64,000 nucleotides of DNA from JBCBWG01 sp964579305 (GCA_964579305.1 CAZOGY010000001.1:38190-102189), one strand, 5' to 3'. Numbered from the stretch's first letter, positions 36,031-45,406 are shown. Program-made: numbers and translations. The notes: generated by a model not told the origin, from the sequence alone.

Positions 36031-37428
36031 CTAAAACAGCAGCTTGGTGGCGAACCAGACTTTGTTGTCCCACAGGTCATTACCCGGCTCGCTTGAGCTG
36101 CGGCGGGCATGTTCGAACGCGCCCGACAAATGCACGTGCTTGGTGTGCAGGTACTGGAATCCAAAAGCGGCCGTCACGATCCTGTCGGTCCGGTCTGCGC
36201 CGCCGTAGTCATGCCAACGATATGAACCGCTTAAGGTGAACACGAGGTTTCGAAGTGCTTCGATTGCCAGTTCGGCGTCGGCTTCCGTGCGAACCACGTC
36301 GCGGTCCAGCGATGTTTCATCGTAATCGCGGCGCAATGCGGCGCTCAACGTTGCGCGCTGGGTGATCAGCCACCGCACGGATGCGTCAGCCAAGATGCGG
36401 CCGTTGCCGACACCGTCACCGTCGTCATAGTCGCGCAGGCCATAACCAGCCGTGAAGCGCCAATGGAACCGCGGTGAGAGTTCACCCTGGATGCCAGTGA
36501 TCATCTCATAGCCCCACGCATCGAGGCGGCGCACGGCACTGCCGCGCTGGAGGCGGCGCAGGATCCGAAAGCGGGTCTGGAGGCCATAGCCGGGTGAAAG
36601 CCGGTAGGCGAGTTTCAGGTCTGACGATACGATCTTTGCGTCACGCAGATCTTGATCGACCGTTGTGCCTGATCGGTTGGTTACGTCTGAAAAATCATAG
36701 CTTTCATAACGTGCGCCGACAGTGGCGGAGAGGCGCCCGGCGTCGCGCGTGAAGCCGACGGCCGCCAAGTTTCGCCAGATCTGGCCACGCTCCAACGCAT
36801 CGACCGGTGCCTCCGGGCTCAAACGATCTTCCGTGGTCAATTGGCTGAGAACGGAGATGGACAGCGTGTGCGCGTGGTTGAAATGGAGGGCTGCGTCGGC
36901 GGAGACGTATCCATCCGTCCGGTCCAGTGTGCCGGTTTCTGCATGTTTGCGCAAATCACCGGCCGCGGTGATATTCAATACATGGCGTTGAAAGCGTGAG
37001 CGCGCTTTGAGCGTTGGCAGCAATTGCACGCTGAAATCGCCAACGCGGTCGTTTGCGCTTCCAAAAACGTTGTCTTCGTAGATTTTGCGGGTCTCCAATT
37101 CGCCGAAGACAAGGAAATTGCCAACCCTGAGACCTTCGGGGCGAAAGGGTTTTCGGTCGCGCTCGGCCATACCTTCTGCGCCGAGTGTCTTGCGCGCGTC
37201 CCAAACCCGTTCACGCTCACGACCGGCCACGGTGCGCGGCAATTCACCAGCGTCGCTCTTGAGGTCGAGCGCGCCGGCCGGGCTTGCAACGAGGGTTGCG
37301 CCGGCGCCGATGGCCATCGCACAGGCGGCCATCGCGATCGCGCAAGGCAGCCTGACAGGGGGGGGCGTGCGCTCGCTGGGTGCTGGGCGCGGGATCGCCG
37401 CATGCCGATTTCGCCACAGGGCGCGCAT
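36031..37428 (-). CDS. outer-membrane beta-barrel protein of the polysaccharide locus
   Basis: A 465-residue protein. A basic head is followed by a signal peptide (AIAMAACAMAIGAGATLVASPAGA, cleavage near residue 54). The mature part shows alternating polar/hydrophobic strands ending in aromatic residues (for example NFLVFGELETRKIYEDNVFG, TVGARYESYDFSD, FTAGYGLRDYDD). It ends KVWFATKLLF with a C-terminal Phe, the BAM-recognised signature. It resembles the putative beta-barrel porin 2 group found in exopolysaccharide clusters. ATG 37428 lies 2 bases after the stop of the Wza-like gene. It may assist export of the polymer; this is inferred. Confidence 0.8.
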   Translation of the reverse strand: MRALWRNRHAAIPRPAPSERTPPPVRLPCAIAMAACAMAIGAGATLVASPAGALDLKSDAGELPRTVAGRERERVWDARKTLGAEGMAERDRKPFRPEGLRVGNFLVFGELETRKIYEDNVFGSANDRVGDFSVQLLPTLKARSRFQRHVLNITAAGDLRKHAETGTLDRTDGYVSADAALHFNHAHTLSISVLSQLTTEDRLSPEAPVDALERGQIWRNLAAVGFTRDAGRLSATVGARYESYDFSDVTNRSGTTVDQDLRDAKIVSSDLKLAYRLSPGYGLQTRFRILRRLQRGSAVRRLDAWGYEMITGIQGELSPRFHWRFTAGYGLRDYDDGDGVGNGRILADASVRWLITQRATLSAALRRDYDETSLDRDVVRTEADAELAIEALRNLVFTLSGSYRWHDYGGADRTDRIVTAAFGFQYLHTKHVHLSGAFEHARRSSSEPGNDLWDNKVWFATKLLF

Positions 37429-37430
37429 TT

Positions 37431-38021
37431 TCAAAAGAACCGCTCGGGGACGCGGACATTATCGCCGGGCCTGAGTGCGGCGGCGGCTGGAACCGTGACT
37501 TTGACCGGTTCGTGCAAGGTGCGCCGGCGTAAGACAACGAACGTCTCGTCCGCGCGATAGGTATATCCGCCCGCCAGCGCGATCGCGTCGGTTATGGTCA
37601 AGCCCGGTCGATAGGGGAATTCGCCTGGTTTTTTCACTTCGCCGTGAATGAACAAGGGAAGATAAGCGGCCACGTCCACCGTCACGCGCGGCTTTTGCAG
37701 ATATCCTTTCGACAGGCGGTTGGTCAGGTGGGCGCGCAATTGGCGGCTTGTCAGGCCGGCGGCGCGCACAGGCCCTAAAAGCGGCATCGCGATCCGGCCT
37801 GTGGGATCGATGACGAAGGTGCCCGATAGATCTTTTTCGCCGAACACGACGATTGCGACCTGCTCACCAGGTACCAGGCGATGCTCCGTCTTGGCCGCAC
37901 CAGCCAATCGCGCAGGTTCGGCGAACGGCAGGTGGCGATAGCTCGTGCAGCCGGTCAGGGCGCACAGCGCCGCGATCAGGGTCGCAACAGTTTTGATGGG
38001 CCACTTGGAGACAACGCTCAC
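37431..38021 (-). CDS. polysaccharide export lipoprotein (Wza-like, SLBB domain)
   Basis: About 196 residues from GTG 38021. The signal peptide TVATLIAALCALTGC ends in a lipobox, so it is probably a lipoprotein anchored at Cys near residue 24. The polysaccharide-biosynthesis/export domain reads RLVPGEQVAIVVFGEKDLSG...DPTGRIAMPLLGPV..AGLT. It is followed by one SLBB repeat (LFIHGEVKKPGEFPYRPGLTITDAIALAGGY). It is shorter than classic Wza (about 370), having a single SLBB repeat as in many alphaproteobacterial homologues. It forms the outer-membrane exit of the cluster with the chain-length protein. ATG 38069 is an alternative start. Confidence 0.9.
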   Translation of the reverse strand: MSVVSKWPIKTVATLIAALCALTGCTSYRHLPFAEPARLAGAAKTEHRLVPGEQVAIVVFGEKDLSGTFVIDPTGRIAMPLLGPVRAAGLTSRQLRAHLTNRLSKGYLQKPRVTVDVAAYLPLFIHGEVKKPGEFPYRPGLTITDAIALAGGYTYRADETFVVLRRRTLHEPVKVTVPAAAALRPGDNVRVPERFF

Positions 38022-38157
38022 GTCACTACGCCTGCACTGGACTTCGTGTGATGCAACTGACGATCCCATTGCGGAAAGTCAGCAGCATGCGATTCACCTT
38101 AGATGCGCTGTCTCGATAAATGAAAAGTTGAGGGAGTGCTGCGGGGCGCTGTGGAAA

Positions 38158-38529
38158 TCACATCAGCTCAACGGAGGCCAAGCCACGGTTGATGTCGTAT
38201 TCGCAGCGCAACTGAGAGCCCGAAGCTGTTGTCATCACGCGCAAAATTGGGCTCTGGAATCGGCTTGACCAGAGCCTGTGATTGATCTGCCAAAACTGCA
38301 CATCCACGTTCGGCTTGCCGATTTGCAACACGATATCGATTTCGTCCGACCACACTTTGGCTGGCGCCCGCAAAGCGCTGCGGGTGCCCGCGTGGGCACA
38401 CGCGCGAATTGCGTCACTGCGGAACGTGGTAACAATGACGCTCTCGGTCGCCTGCCTGTAGAGCAGGGTTTCAACGCCAAGCTTGGCGATGACGAGAACG
38501 ACCACGATCGTGACGGCAGCCCGCAGCAT
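38158..38529 (-). CDS. hypothetical single-pass membrane protein
   Basis: A 123-residue product from ATG 38529 with an N-terminal membrane helix (MLRAAVTIVVVLVIAKLGVE) and a globular remainder (SVIVTTFRSDAIRACAHAGT, DEIDIVLQIGKPNVDVQFWQ) ending GLASVELM. I do not recognise a family. It lies 136 bases upstream of the Wza-like gene on the same strand and may belong to the polysaccharide locus. A longer frame reaches 38592 without features. The pattern of one anchor plus a mixed domain looks like real protein. Confidence 0.6.
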   Translation of the reverse strand: MLRAAVTIVVVLVIAKLGVETLLYRQATESVIVTTFRSDAIRACAHAGTRSALRAPAKVWSDEIDIVLQIGKPNVDVQFWQINHRLWSSRFQSPILRVMTTASGSQLRCEYDINRGLASVELM

Positions 38530-38700
38530 GGCTCGGATCCAGGACGAAAACCGGGTTGCGGCGCCAAACTGCCGCGGTCCGATGATCCGCAATCATGGTT
38601 AATACCGCCTTGCGACCCCTACAACAGGTTCGCTCCGGCGGTTAGGCAGGCGCAAACCGGTCCGCCGATTCCTGTGAGCGCGGCTGTCGCCGAGATGATG

Positions 38701-39864
38701 TCAGGCCAGGAGGCGGCCGATCCGCTCCATTGCGTTGCGGATGTTGTCTTCAGAGTTGGCGTAGGAAAAGCGGATGTAGCCTTCGCCGTGGATGCCGAAG
38801 CTTGGACCGGCGATTGCAGCGACGCCGGCTTCTTCCAGCATGGCGGTTTGCAAGTCGTTTGAGGATCGGCCCGTGCCGGTGATGTTTGGGAAGGCATAGA
38901 ACGCGCCGGCTGGCTCGATGCATGTCACGCCCGGCAGGTCGTTCAGCGCTGCAACGATCACCTTTCGCCGTCTGGCAAAAGCTTCCATCATCTGGCCGAC
39001 GGCGTCTTGCGGCCCGGTCAGCGCGGCGATCCCGGCAAATTGGGTTGGCGCATTCACGCAGGAAACGGAATTGACATTCAAGCGCACGATCGTTTCGACC
39101 AGCGATTGCGGCCAGACGCTGAAGCCCAGGCGCCAACCCGTCATGGCGTAGGTTTTTGACCAACCATCGAGGACGATCAGGCGATTGCGGATCTCAGGAT
39201 ACCGAAGCAGACTGTGAAAGCCTTCTTCGGAATAGAGCATTTGAGAGTAGATTTCGTCTGACAGGATTGCGATGTCAGGATAGCGGTCGAGCCCGTCGAC
39301 CAATTTGTCGATTTGAGATTTGGGCACTGCACCGCCGGTTGGATTGCCGGGGCTGTTGAGAATGATCAGGCTGGTGTGCTCGGTCACCTGATCAAGGACG
39401 CGGTCGGCGTCAAAAGCAAAACCATTCGCTTCTTCCAGGACGATCGGAACAGGCTTGGCGCCTGAATATTGGATCATTGAGCGATAAATCGGGAAGCCCG
39501 GATCGGGATAAAGGATCTCGCGGCCCGCACCGCCGAACATGAGCATGGCAAAGAACATGGTCGGCTTGCCGCCGGGCATGATGACGACTGTCTCGGGTGA
39601 GACCTCGACGCCGTGTCGGCGATGCAAATCCGCGCTCACGGCCTCGCGCAGGGGGAGAATCCCTTGCGCCGGCGTGTAGCCGTGGTGGCCGTCACGCAGA
39701 GCTTTGATTGCGCCTTCAACGATGTGCTCGGGCGTTTTAAAGTCGGGCTGGCCGATCCCGAGGTTGATGATGTCGCGGCCTTCGCGTTCCAATTCGGCGG
39801 CGCGGGCGAGCACTTCGAAGGCGGTCTCGGTCCCCAGATTGCTGAGGTTTTCTGCGAGTTTCAA
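38701..39864 (-). CDS. PLP-dependent class I/II aminotransferase
   Basis: A 387-residue fold-type I aminotransferase. It has NLGIGQPDFKTP, the substrate-loop GYTPAQGILPLREA, the PLP-anchoring NSPGNPTGG and DEIYSQMLY, the Schiff-base Lys in DGWSKTYAMTGWRLGF and the Arg in EGYIRFSYANSEDN. It belongs to the AspC-like/1-aminocyclopropane-type group; the amino donor is not clear. TTG 39864 (MKLAENLSNLGTETAF) is chosen because GGAG precedes it by about 6 bases and it fits the family start; ATG 39912 would add 16 residues. An EamA transporter lies just upstream on the same strand, suggesting joint transcription. Confidence 0.9.
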   Translation of the reverse strand: MKLAENLSNLGTETAFEVLARAAELEREGRDIINLGIGQPDFKTPEHIVEGAIKALRDGHHGYTPAQGILPLREAVSADLHRRHGVEVSPETVVIMPGGKPTMFFAMLMFGGAGREILYPDPGFPIYRSMIQYSGAKPVPIVLEEANGFAFDADRVLDQVTEHTSLIILNSPGNPTGGAVPKSQIDKLVDGLDRYPDIAILSDEIYSQMLYSEEGFHSLLRYPEIRNRLIVLDGWSKTYAMTGWRLGFSVWPQSLVETIVRLNVNSVSCVNAPTQFAGIAALTGPQDAVGQMMEAFARRRKVIVAALNDLPGVTCIEPAGAFYAFPNITGTGRSSNDLQTAMLEEAGVAAIAGPSFGIHGEGYIRFSYANSEDNIRNAMERIGRLLA

Positions 39865-39952
39865 ATCACACTCCAAGTTTCGGGGCCGGTTTTTTGGCAC
39901 CGTGTCGATCATTGTCTTGATAAGCGTCAGCGTTGCTTGATCTGTCGCTTGA

Positions 39953-40876
39953 CTAATACAGGAGCCGGAACAAGAGGACACCGAGAACGGTTGTCGCGAT
40001 CCCGGCGAGTTCCAACCGGGTCAGTGTCTCTTTGAAGTAGGCCCACGAGATCAGCAAGGTGAAGACCACTTCGATCTGGCCAACGGCGCGCACATAGGAA
40101 GCGTTCTGGATCGCGAAGGCTGTAAACCAACTGATCGACCCAAGGGCGCTGGTGACCCCGATAAAAGAGATGATCCGGCGGTTCGGCCAGATCTGGCCAA
40201 AGACTTCGGGTTCGCGCCAGATCAAATATGCGCCGACGCCGACGACCTGCATGGCTGTTGCGATCACCACCGTCCAAGCGCCGCGCCAAAGAAAGTCGGC
40301 GTCACCGAGGATCAGCGTCGCCTCGCGCAGGAATAAATATGACAATGTGAAGCCAAGTGCGCTGCCAAATGCAACGAGCGTCGCTTTTGAGGTGAGCACA
40401 TCAAGCAGCCCGCTTGAGCCGGCCGTCAGCTTATCAACGCCCATGCGGCCAACGGTCATTAAAAGGACGCCGGCGAGGACGATCAGCAGAGCGGCGACAC
40501 CGCCGAACGATAAGACTTCCGAAAAAAGAAGTGTGCCGATCAGCGCGGTCAAAACGATATCGACCTTTGTCAGCATCGTCCCGATCGCGAAATTGCGCAG
40601 CTTGAACAGATAGACAAGAAGCATGGTCGCGATGACCTGTGTCAGCGCACCGGCAAACGTGTTCAGCAGATAGGCAGTCGTAAGTGCTGGGACCCCGCCA
40701 CCGCGCAGGCTCAAAATCAGCGCCAGATACACCAGCATAACCGGGAGCCCGACGAGCGAGCGGACATATGTCGTGCCCAGATTCGACATTGTTTGGTTGA
40801 GCTGTTTTTGCGCAGCGGTACGCACCGCTTGCATGAGGGCCGCAAAAATACTGATGGGGATCCAGACAAAGTCCAA
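39953..40876 (-). CDS. EamA/DMT-family transporter
   Basis: A 307-residue inner-membrane protein with ten hydrophobic segments in two five-helix repeats (e.g. FWRGAWTVVIATAMQVVGVGAYLIW). The second EamA repeat ends RLELAGIATTVLGVLLFRLLY. The DMT superfamily exports or imports small metabolites such as amino acids. The C-terminal repeat contains FKETLTRLELAGI, the family's recurrent pattern. It lies 88 bases upstream of the aminotransferase on the same strand and may handle a related amino acid (inference). It is divergent from the dehydrogenase at 41047. Confidence 0.88.
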   Translation of the reverse strand: MDFVWIPISIFAALMQAVRTAAQKQLNQTMSNLGTTYVRSLVGLPVMLVYLALILSLRGGGVPALTTAYLLNTFAGALTQVIATMLLVYLFKLRNFAIGTMLTKVDIVLTALIGTLLFSEVLSFGGVAALLIVLAGVLLMTVGRMGVDKLTAGSSGLLDVLTSKATLVAFGSALGFTLSYLFLREATLILGDADFLWRGAWTVVIATAMQVVGVGAYLIWREPEVFGQIWPNRRIISFIGVTSALGSISWFTAFAIQNASYVRAVGQIEVVFTLLISWAYFKETLTRLELAGIATTVLGVLLFRLLY

Positions 40877-41046
40877 GGCGGCGCCTCATGCGGAGAATGG
40901 GCCGGTTTCGTGCGCGAACTGGCGCAAGAGCGGCTTGGGCTGGGCAGCCCGTTTCGGGAATAAGGATGCGTGTGGTAGCCAATCGCACCGCAAGAGGCAA
41001 AGCACAATCATAAGGCCGGCGGAGCGGACCGGTGGGAGGGGCGGCA

Positions 41047-41970
41047 ATGACGGATCGCGCAACGGTGGGATTGATCGGCGTTGGCAACATGGGGGCGCCA
41101 ATGGCGGTGAATATCGCGCAGGGCAATTATGATGTCATTGCGTTCGATGCGCGAGGCGATGTTCTCGCGGCAGCGTGCGGTATGCACGAGCGTGTGAGCC
41201 CCGCAGACAGCGTGGCCGATATTGCTGCGCAAGCCGATGTGATCATCACCATGTTGCCCGATAGCGATGTCGTCAATCGCGTTGTGTTTGGCAGCGGCGA
41301 TGCGCCGGAAAGCGAGGTCCTAAGCCCGCATTTGCGCGCGGGAAGCCTCATTATAGATATGAGCTCGTCATTCCCAATCGCGACGCGGGCCTTGGCGGAA
41401 AAACTTGGCGCGCTCGACGTTGCACTTGTGGATGCGCCGGTGTCGGGCGGCGTGGGCAAGGCGAAAAGCGGCACACTTGCGATTATGTGCGGCGGCACTG
41501 ATGCGGCCGTGACGCGGGCGATGCCAATCCTGGAGACAATGGGGACGGTGTTTCGTACCGGCGATGTTGGGACGGGACATGCCATGAAAGCGCTCAACAA
41601 TTACGTGTCGGCGGCCGGGCTGATTGCCACTTGCGAAGCGCTCGGTGTCGGCCGCGCTTTTGGTCTTGAGCCGGAACGGATGGTGGAAATCCTCAATGCA
41701 TCGACGGGCAAGAACAATACGACGGAGAATAAAGTCGCGCGGTTCATGTTGTCAGGGGCGTTCGATTCCGGCTTTGCGCTTGCGTTGATGGCCAAAGATG
41801 TCGGGATGGCGCGCCAATTGGCCGATAGCTTGCACATTGAGGCGCAAGAGCTTGATCTTGTGAGCGCCTATTTACAAAGCGCGCTTTCAAAGCTCGGCCA
41901 TGATGCTGATCATACGGCCGTGTTTCAGGTGGCTGCACTGAGCGATAGGACGAAGCCAGCGGCCGATTGA
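41047..41970 (+). CDS. NAD(P)-dependent 3-hydroxyisobutyrate dehydrogenase family oxidoreductase
   Basis: A 307-residue beta-hydroxyacid dehydrogenase. The Rossmann motif GLIGVGNMGAPMAVNI is at the N-terminus, then MLPDSDVV. The substrate-binding motif is VDAPVSGGVGKAKSGTL, and the catalytic Lys is in GHAMKALNNYVSAAGL. This set covers 3-hydroxyisobutyrate dehydrogenase, tartronate-semialdehyde reductase and related enzymes; the substrate cannot be fixed by eye. ATG 41047 (MTDRATVGL) is chosen over ATG 41032. It is divergent from the EamA/aminotransferase pair and converges on the dehydratase gene. Confidence 0.9.
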   Translation: MTDRATVGLIGVGNMGAPMAVNIAQGNYDVIAFDARGDVLAAACGMHERVSPADSVADIAAQADVIITMLPDSDVVNRVVFGSGDAPESEVLSPHLRAGSLIIDMSSSFPIATRALAEKLGALDVALVDAPVSGGVGKAKSGTLAIMCGGTDAAVTRAMPILETMGTVFRTGDVGTGHAMKALNNYVSAAGLIATCEALGVGRAFGLEPERMVEILNASTGKNNTTENKVARFMLSGAFDSGFALALMAKDVGMARQLADSLHIEAQELDLVSAYLQSALSKLGHDADHTAVFQVAALSDRTKPAAD

Positions 41971-42074
41971 CGTTTCGGCCAGTCCATTTTGGGCATAGTG
42001 ACGGGGCCGCCGATTGCGCGACGGCCCAGGCCTTTATTGGTAGGCAGAGGCAGGCGGTGCCTTTCGCCGAGGTG

Positions 42075-43019
42075 CTAATCGCCAAAACCGACGGCCGTGG
42101 TATTTGCGCCACAAATAACGACACCAACGCGCGCGTCGTCGGTTGGTTTGACGGCGCCGCTCAATAATGCGGCAAGGCCGGTCGCGCCGGCGGGTTCGGC
42201 AACAATGCGCAGCCGATCCCAAAGCAGTTCCTGGGCCTGTCGGATTGCGTCGTCTGGGACTGATACCACGTCTTCGACATATGTTTGTATGAGTGGAAAG
42301 GCGAGTTCGCCAATGCGGCGAGCGCCAAGGGCATCGGCTGCGATCCCGGTGACGGAAACATCGGTTGGTTTGCCGGCATCCAAAGCTGCTTTTGCCGTTG
42401 GACAGCCTTCCGGTTCCACACCAATCAATTGCATGCTGCCCTGAAGCCAAGCTGCGGCGCCGCCAATGAGGCCGCCGCCGCCGATCGCCATTATCATCGT
42501 TGTCAGCCCGGGCGATTGCGATTGGAATTCCAGGGCGAGACTACCTTGCCCAACAAGTGTCTCGGGCTGGTCATAGGCATGGATTTGTTTTGCGCCGGTT
42601 GTTTCGGCATGCGCCCGTGCGGCGGCAAGGGCGTCGGCGTACGTGCCTGGAACGCGATGCAATTTGGCGCCAAAACTTTCAATGAGTGCTTGTTTGGCGG
42701 GCGATGCGATGTCGGGCACGAATATCGCGGCTTGCGTGCTGTTACGCTGAGCCGCGAACGCGACGGCTGCGCCGTGATTTCCGCCCGAGGCTGCAATGAC
42801 ACCGGCTTGCGGCGCAGCGCCCAACAAAAAATGCGTCAGTGCGCCGCGGGCTTTGAACGAGCCGCTGTGTTGCGTGCCTTCCAATTTGAAATGGAGCTCG
42901 AAGTTCTCCAATCCGAAATCCGTGCCGGCGGTGACAATGACTGGCGTTCGGCGCAGATGTCCGCGCAATCGGTTGTAATTGGCTGAAATGGTCTCACGGT
43001 TGATCGCATATTCCGTCAT
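42075..43019 (-). CDS. threonine/serine dehydratase family PLP enzyme
   Basis: A 314-residue fold-type II PLP enzyme. It has the family Lys motif LEGTQHSGSFKARGA, the Asn-containing ASGGNHGAAVAFAA, and the Gly-rich phosphate-binding loop AIGGGGLIGG. A C-terminal AEPAGATGLAALLSG follows. The lack of an ACT domain fits the catabolic/short threonine-serine dehydratase or related serine-racemase group. It would deaminate threonine or serine to 2-oxo acids. ATG 43019 (MTEYAINRETISANY) is chosen over an upstream frame to 43073. The neighbouring dehydrogenase converges from the other strand. Confidence 0.88.
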   Translation of the reverse strand: MTEYAINRETISANYNRLRGHLRRTPVIVTAGTDFGLENFELHFKLEGTQHSGSFKARGALTHFLLGAAPQAGVIAASGGNHGAAVAFAAQRNSTQAAIFVPDIASPAKQALIESFGAKLHRVPGTYADALAAARAHAETTGAKQIHAYDQPETLVGQGSLALEFQSQSPGLTTMIMAIGGGGLIGGAAAWLQGSMQLIGVEPEGCPTAKAALDAGKPTDVSVTGIAADALGARRIGELAFPLIQTYVEDVVSVPDDAIRQAQELLWDRLRIVAEPAGATGLAALLSGAVKPTDDARVGVVICGANTTAVGFGD

Positions 43020-43553
43020 CGGATTCCCTGTAATGCAAAGCATTGCTTGCTGCGGTGTCGGCCGGCAATGCACCTCAGTGGCAAAAGTTTTCGCTTCACC
43101 GTGCCAGCCGCGGGTCGCACCAAATCTCAGTGCTTATGCAAAGTGCGTTATTGCATGGCGCGCTGCGTAAGGTGCCGGTGTATGCCGGTAATGCGTACAA
43201 CCTTCGATGGATCTGGGCTTGTCGCAAATGTTGCAAAATCGAGCAGGCTTGTCCAAGTCGCGCCGATCATCTTTGCCTTGTTCAATACTGACCGCTGCCG
43301 CGGGGTTGCAGTCTTGTGGAAATCTGATAAGCGGGGAGGCCTTGGATATATGTGTCGATGAAACGGCGAGATGTGCATGGCATGTTCAAACCGTTCGATA
43401 CGTCTCCCAAATCAATCCGTGTGTCGAACAGCTACTGGAAAACATGTGCGGTGTTCTCCAGAAGAAAAAAATGGTGCGACGCTTGTAAATCATTAAGTTG
43501 ATCAAGCTTAGTATCAGGGCACGCGATCATTGAGGACGAGAAGGAAATCGCCT
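43020..43553. promoter_or_regulatory. divergent intergenic region upstream of the HvrA-like gene
   Basis: About 530 bases without a convincing gene. The final 120 bases (43440-43530) are AT-rich and probably hold the promoter of the HvrA-like gene, whose ribosome-binding site AAGGAA precedes ATG 43554. The other end serves the dehydratase gene on the minus strand. No repeat or RNA gene was found. Confidence 0.35.
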
Positions 43554-43904
43554 ATGTCGAAGCGCCCAACGAAAACCGAACGGACGAGCAAAAACGTGCC
43601 GAACTTTGATGAGATGCCGCTGAAAGATCTGATGGTGATGGAAGCCCAGATCAAAAAAGCCATTACCGTCGCCAAAGAGCGCGAGCGGGCCGAACTGAAA
43701 CAACAAGTTGAGATGATGGTCCAGGACTCTGGATTCTCGGTCAACGAGCTGTTCTCGGCACGCAGCACCAAAGGCAAGACGGTTGCGCCAAAATACATCA
43801 ACCCAGACAACTCGTCTGAAACGTGGACCGGCCGTGGCCGCAAGCCGCGTTGGTTGACCGCGAAACTTGACGCCGGCGCAAAGCTGGAAGACTTCGCGAT
43901 CTAA
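43554..43904 (+). CDS. H-NS/HvrA family nucleoid-associated regulator
   Basis: A 116-residue protein. The N-terminal half is a coiled coil for dimerisation (LKDLMVMEAQIKKAITVAKERERAELKQQV). The C-terminal DNA-binding motif matches the H-NS family pattern with YINPDNSSETWTGRGRKPRW. HvrA of Rhodobacter capsulatus, in the same family, activates photosynthesis genes in low light, so a role in pigment-gene control here is possible though unproven. ATG 43554 (MSKRPTKTERTSKNV) has AAGGAA upstream. A strong terminator follows at 43983. Confidence 0.9.
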   Translation: MSKRPTKTERTSKNVPNFDEMPLKDLMVMEAQIKKAITVAKERERAELKQQVEMMVQDSGFSVNELFSARSTKGKTVAPKYINPDNSSETWTGRGRKPRWLTAKLDAGAKLEDFAI

Positions 43905-43982
43905 GCCGGTCGGCGCTTCTGCGCCGGTCGCAGCTTACGCTTGAAGGGACGCAAACTTCAGTTGCGCCCCGCCAAAATCAAT

Positions 43983-44022
43983 AATCCGGCTTCGGCATCT
44001 CTGTCGCAGCCGGATTTTTTTT
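43983..44022 (+). terminator. intrinsic terminator after the HvrA-like gene
   Basis: AATCCGGCT (43983-43991) and AGCCGGATT (44008-44016) form a 9-bp stem with a 16-base loop, followed by a run of eight T residues. It lies 79 bases after the stop codon and closes the plus-strand transcript. Confidence 0.88.
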
Positions 44023-44077
44023 GCACATTCGGCTTGCCCGATCCGATACGATCTTCAACACGGGCTGTGCGTCCGCG

Positions 44078-45406
44078 CTACGGACTTTTTTTGATACCCG
44101 CCAGCAACGTCTCGCGATCGCTTGTGAAATCGCTTGCGCGCCATTGGTCCTGCAGCATGCGCATTTTCTCGCCGAGGCTGGGACCGGGTTTGACGCCCAA
44201 TGAGATCAAGTCGCCTGCGCGAACTGGAAATTCGGGCGGGTTCCAAGTGGCCGCGATGGCGTGGGCGTGGGCCCATGCGCGATCGGTAACCGGTTCGCGG
44301 CTCAAGGCGTGGCGATAGATCAGAAATGCCGGACGAAGTGGTTCTGGCACACCGTAAATCAAAGCGCGGACCTCGCGGTCGTTTGCCGGGCATTTGGCCT
44401 GGGTGTTCAGGGCCGCGCCCAAAGATACGAGTATCTTGCGTTCAGCGTTTGAAAGTTTCAGGTGGCTTGCGAGGCGAGATGCGTCTTCCAATGCGGCACA
44501 GGTCGTAGCGGCCAGCCGCAGCATCGCGGTCACATTATCTGGCTTGCCGGTGTCGTCCAACTGAGGCTGGCTCGGCTCTAACCGTTCTTGTAGACGGATC
44601 ACCTTATCAAGCCGGGCCATATGCGGCGCGAAAGGCAGGACCTTTGCAAATACGCCGTGCGCAATCATCGCGGCGACCGCTGACACCGCCCCCGGGGCCG
44701 TAAATAGGCCGCGCAGTTCTTTTGCCACGCGCTCGGCGGAAAGACGCGAAAGGCCGGCGTGCTCCGTTGCCGCGGCGTTATCTCCGGTTGGATCGCGTGA
44801 GAAATCTGGGAGTTTCGCGGAGAAGCGGTAGAAACGGAGCGTGCGCAGATAATCTTCGCGGATACGCGTGCGGGCATCGCCAATGAATGCCAAACGGCGC
44901 ATCGTCAAATCGGTGAGGCCGCCGACGGGATCATAAAGCTGGCCGTCGGCGTCGCAATAAATCGCGTTGATCGTGAAATCGCGGCGTCTCGCGTCCTCGA
45001 GCCAATCCGTGCCAAAGGCGACCTGTGCGCGTCGGCCGTCGGTGTCGATGTCCTGGCGCAGGGTGGTGACTTCGAAGGGTTCGTGGCGGACCAGAACCGT
45101 CACGGTTCCATGTTCGATCCCGGTCGGCCGCGTTTCGTGTCCCGCCGCGGCTGCGGCCGCGACAACTGCGTCCGGCTCAGCCGTCGTCGCGATATCGATA
45201 TCGGGGCGCTTGGGCGGGCTTCTGCCGGCGCGCTGGGCCTGTAACGTATCTCGGATCGCGCCGCCGACGATCCGCGCTTCGTGGCCTGCCTGCTCCAAAC
45301 AGCGCAAAACGCGACGTACACCCGTGTCATCAAACCAGGGCGCGGTCAGCACCTGGCCGGTTGGCTCGAACGCGCGGCCGGACATCTTGGCGCCCGGTTG
45401 CGTCAT
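44078..45406 (-). CDS. cca: CCA tRNA nucleotidyltransferase/poly(A) polymerase family
   Basis: A 442-residue class II nucleotidyltransferase. The head domain shows RIVGGAIRDTL and PDIDIATTAEPD (the DxD metal site). Then come HGTVTVLV, the neck motif RRDFTINAIYCDADG with DPVGGLTDL, EDYLRTLRFYRFSAK, and an R-rich nucleotide-selection segment (SAERVAKELRGL). A long helical C-terminal domain follows. It adds CCA to tRNA 3' ends. The ATG 45406 start overlaps the stop of the DUF6111 gene (ATGA), giving a coupled NUDIX-DUF6111-CCA operon. Confidence 0.93.
   Translation of the reverse strand: MTQPGAKMSGRAFEPTGQVLTAPWFDDTGVRRVLRCLEQAGHEARIVGGAIRDTLQAQRAGRSPPKRPDIDIATTAEPDAVVAAAAAAGHETRPTGIEHGTVTVLVRHEPFEVTTLRQDIDTDGRRAQVAFGTDWLEDARRRDFTINAIYCDADGQLYDPVGGLTDLTMRRLAFIGDARTRIREDYLRTLRFYRFSAKLPDFSRDPTGDNAAATEHAGLSRLSAERVAKELRGLFTAPGAVSAVAAMIAHGVFAKVLPFAPHMARLDKVIRLQERLEPSQPQLDDTGKPDNVTAMLRLAATTCAALEDASRLASHLKLSNAERKILVSLGAALNTQAKCPANDREVRALIYGVPEPLRPAFLIYRHALSREPVTDRAWAHAHAIAATWNPPEFPVRAGDLISLGVKPGPSLGEKMRMLQDQWRASDFTSDRETLLAGIKKSP

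Noticed and set aside
35571..36164. Open frame in the gap between barrel and chain-length genes
   Set aside because: Arg/Ser/Cys-rich, no motif, overlaps the barrel gene end in another frame.
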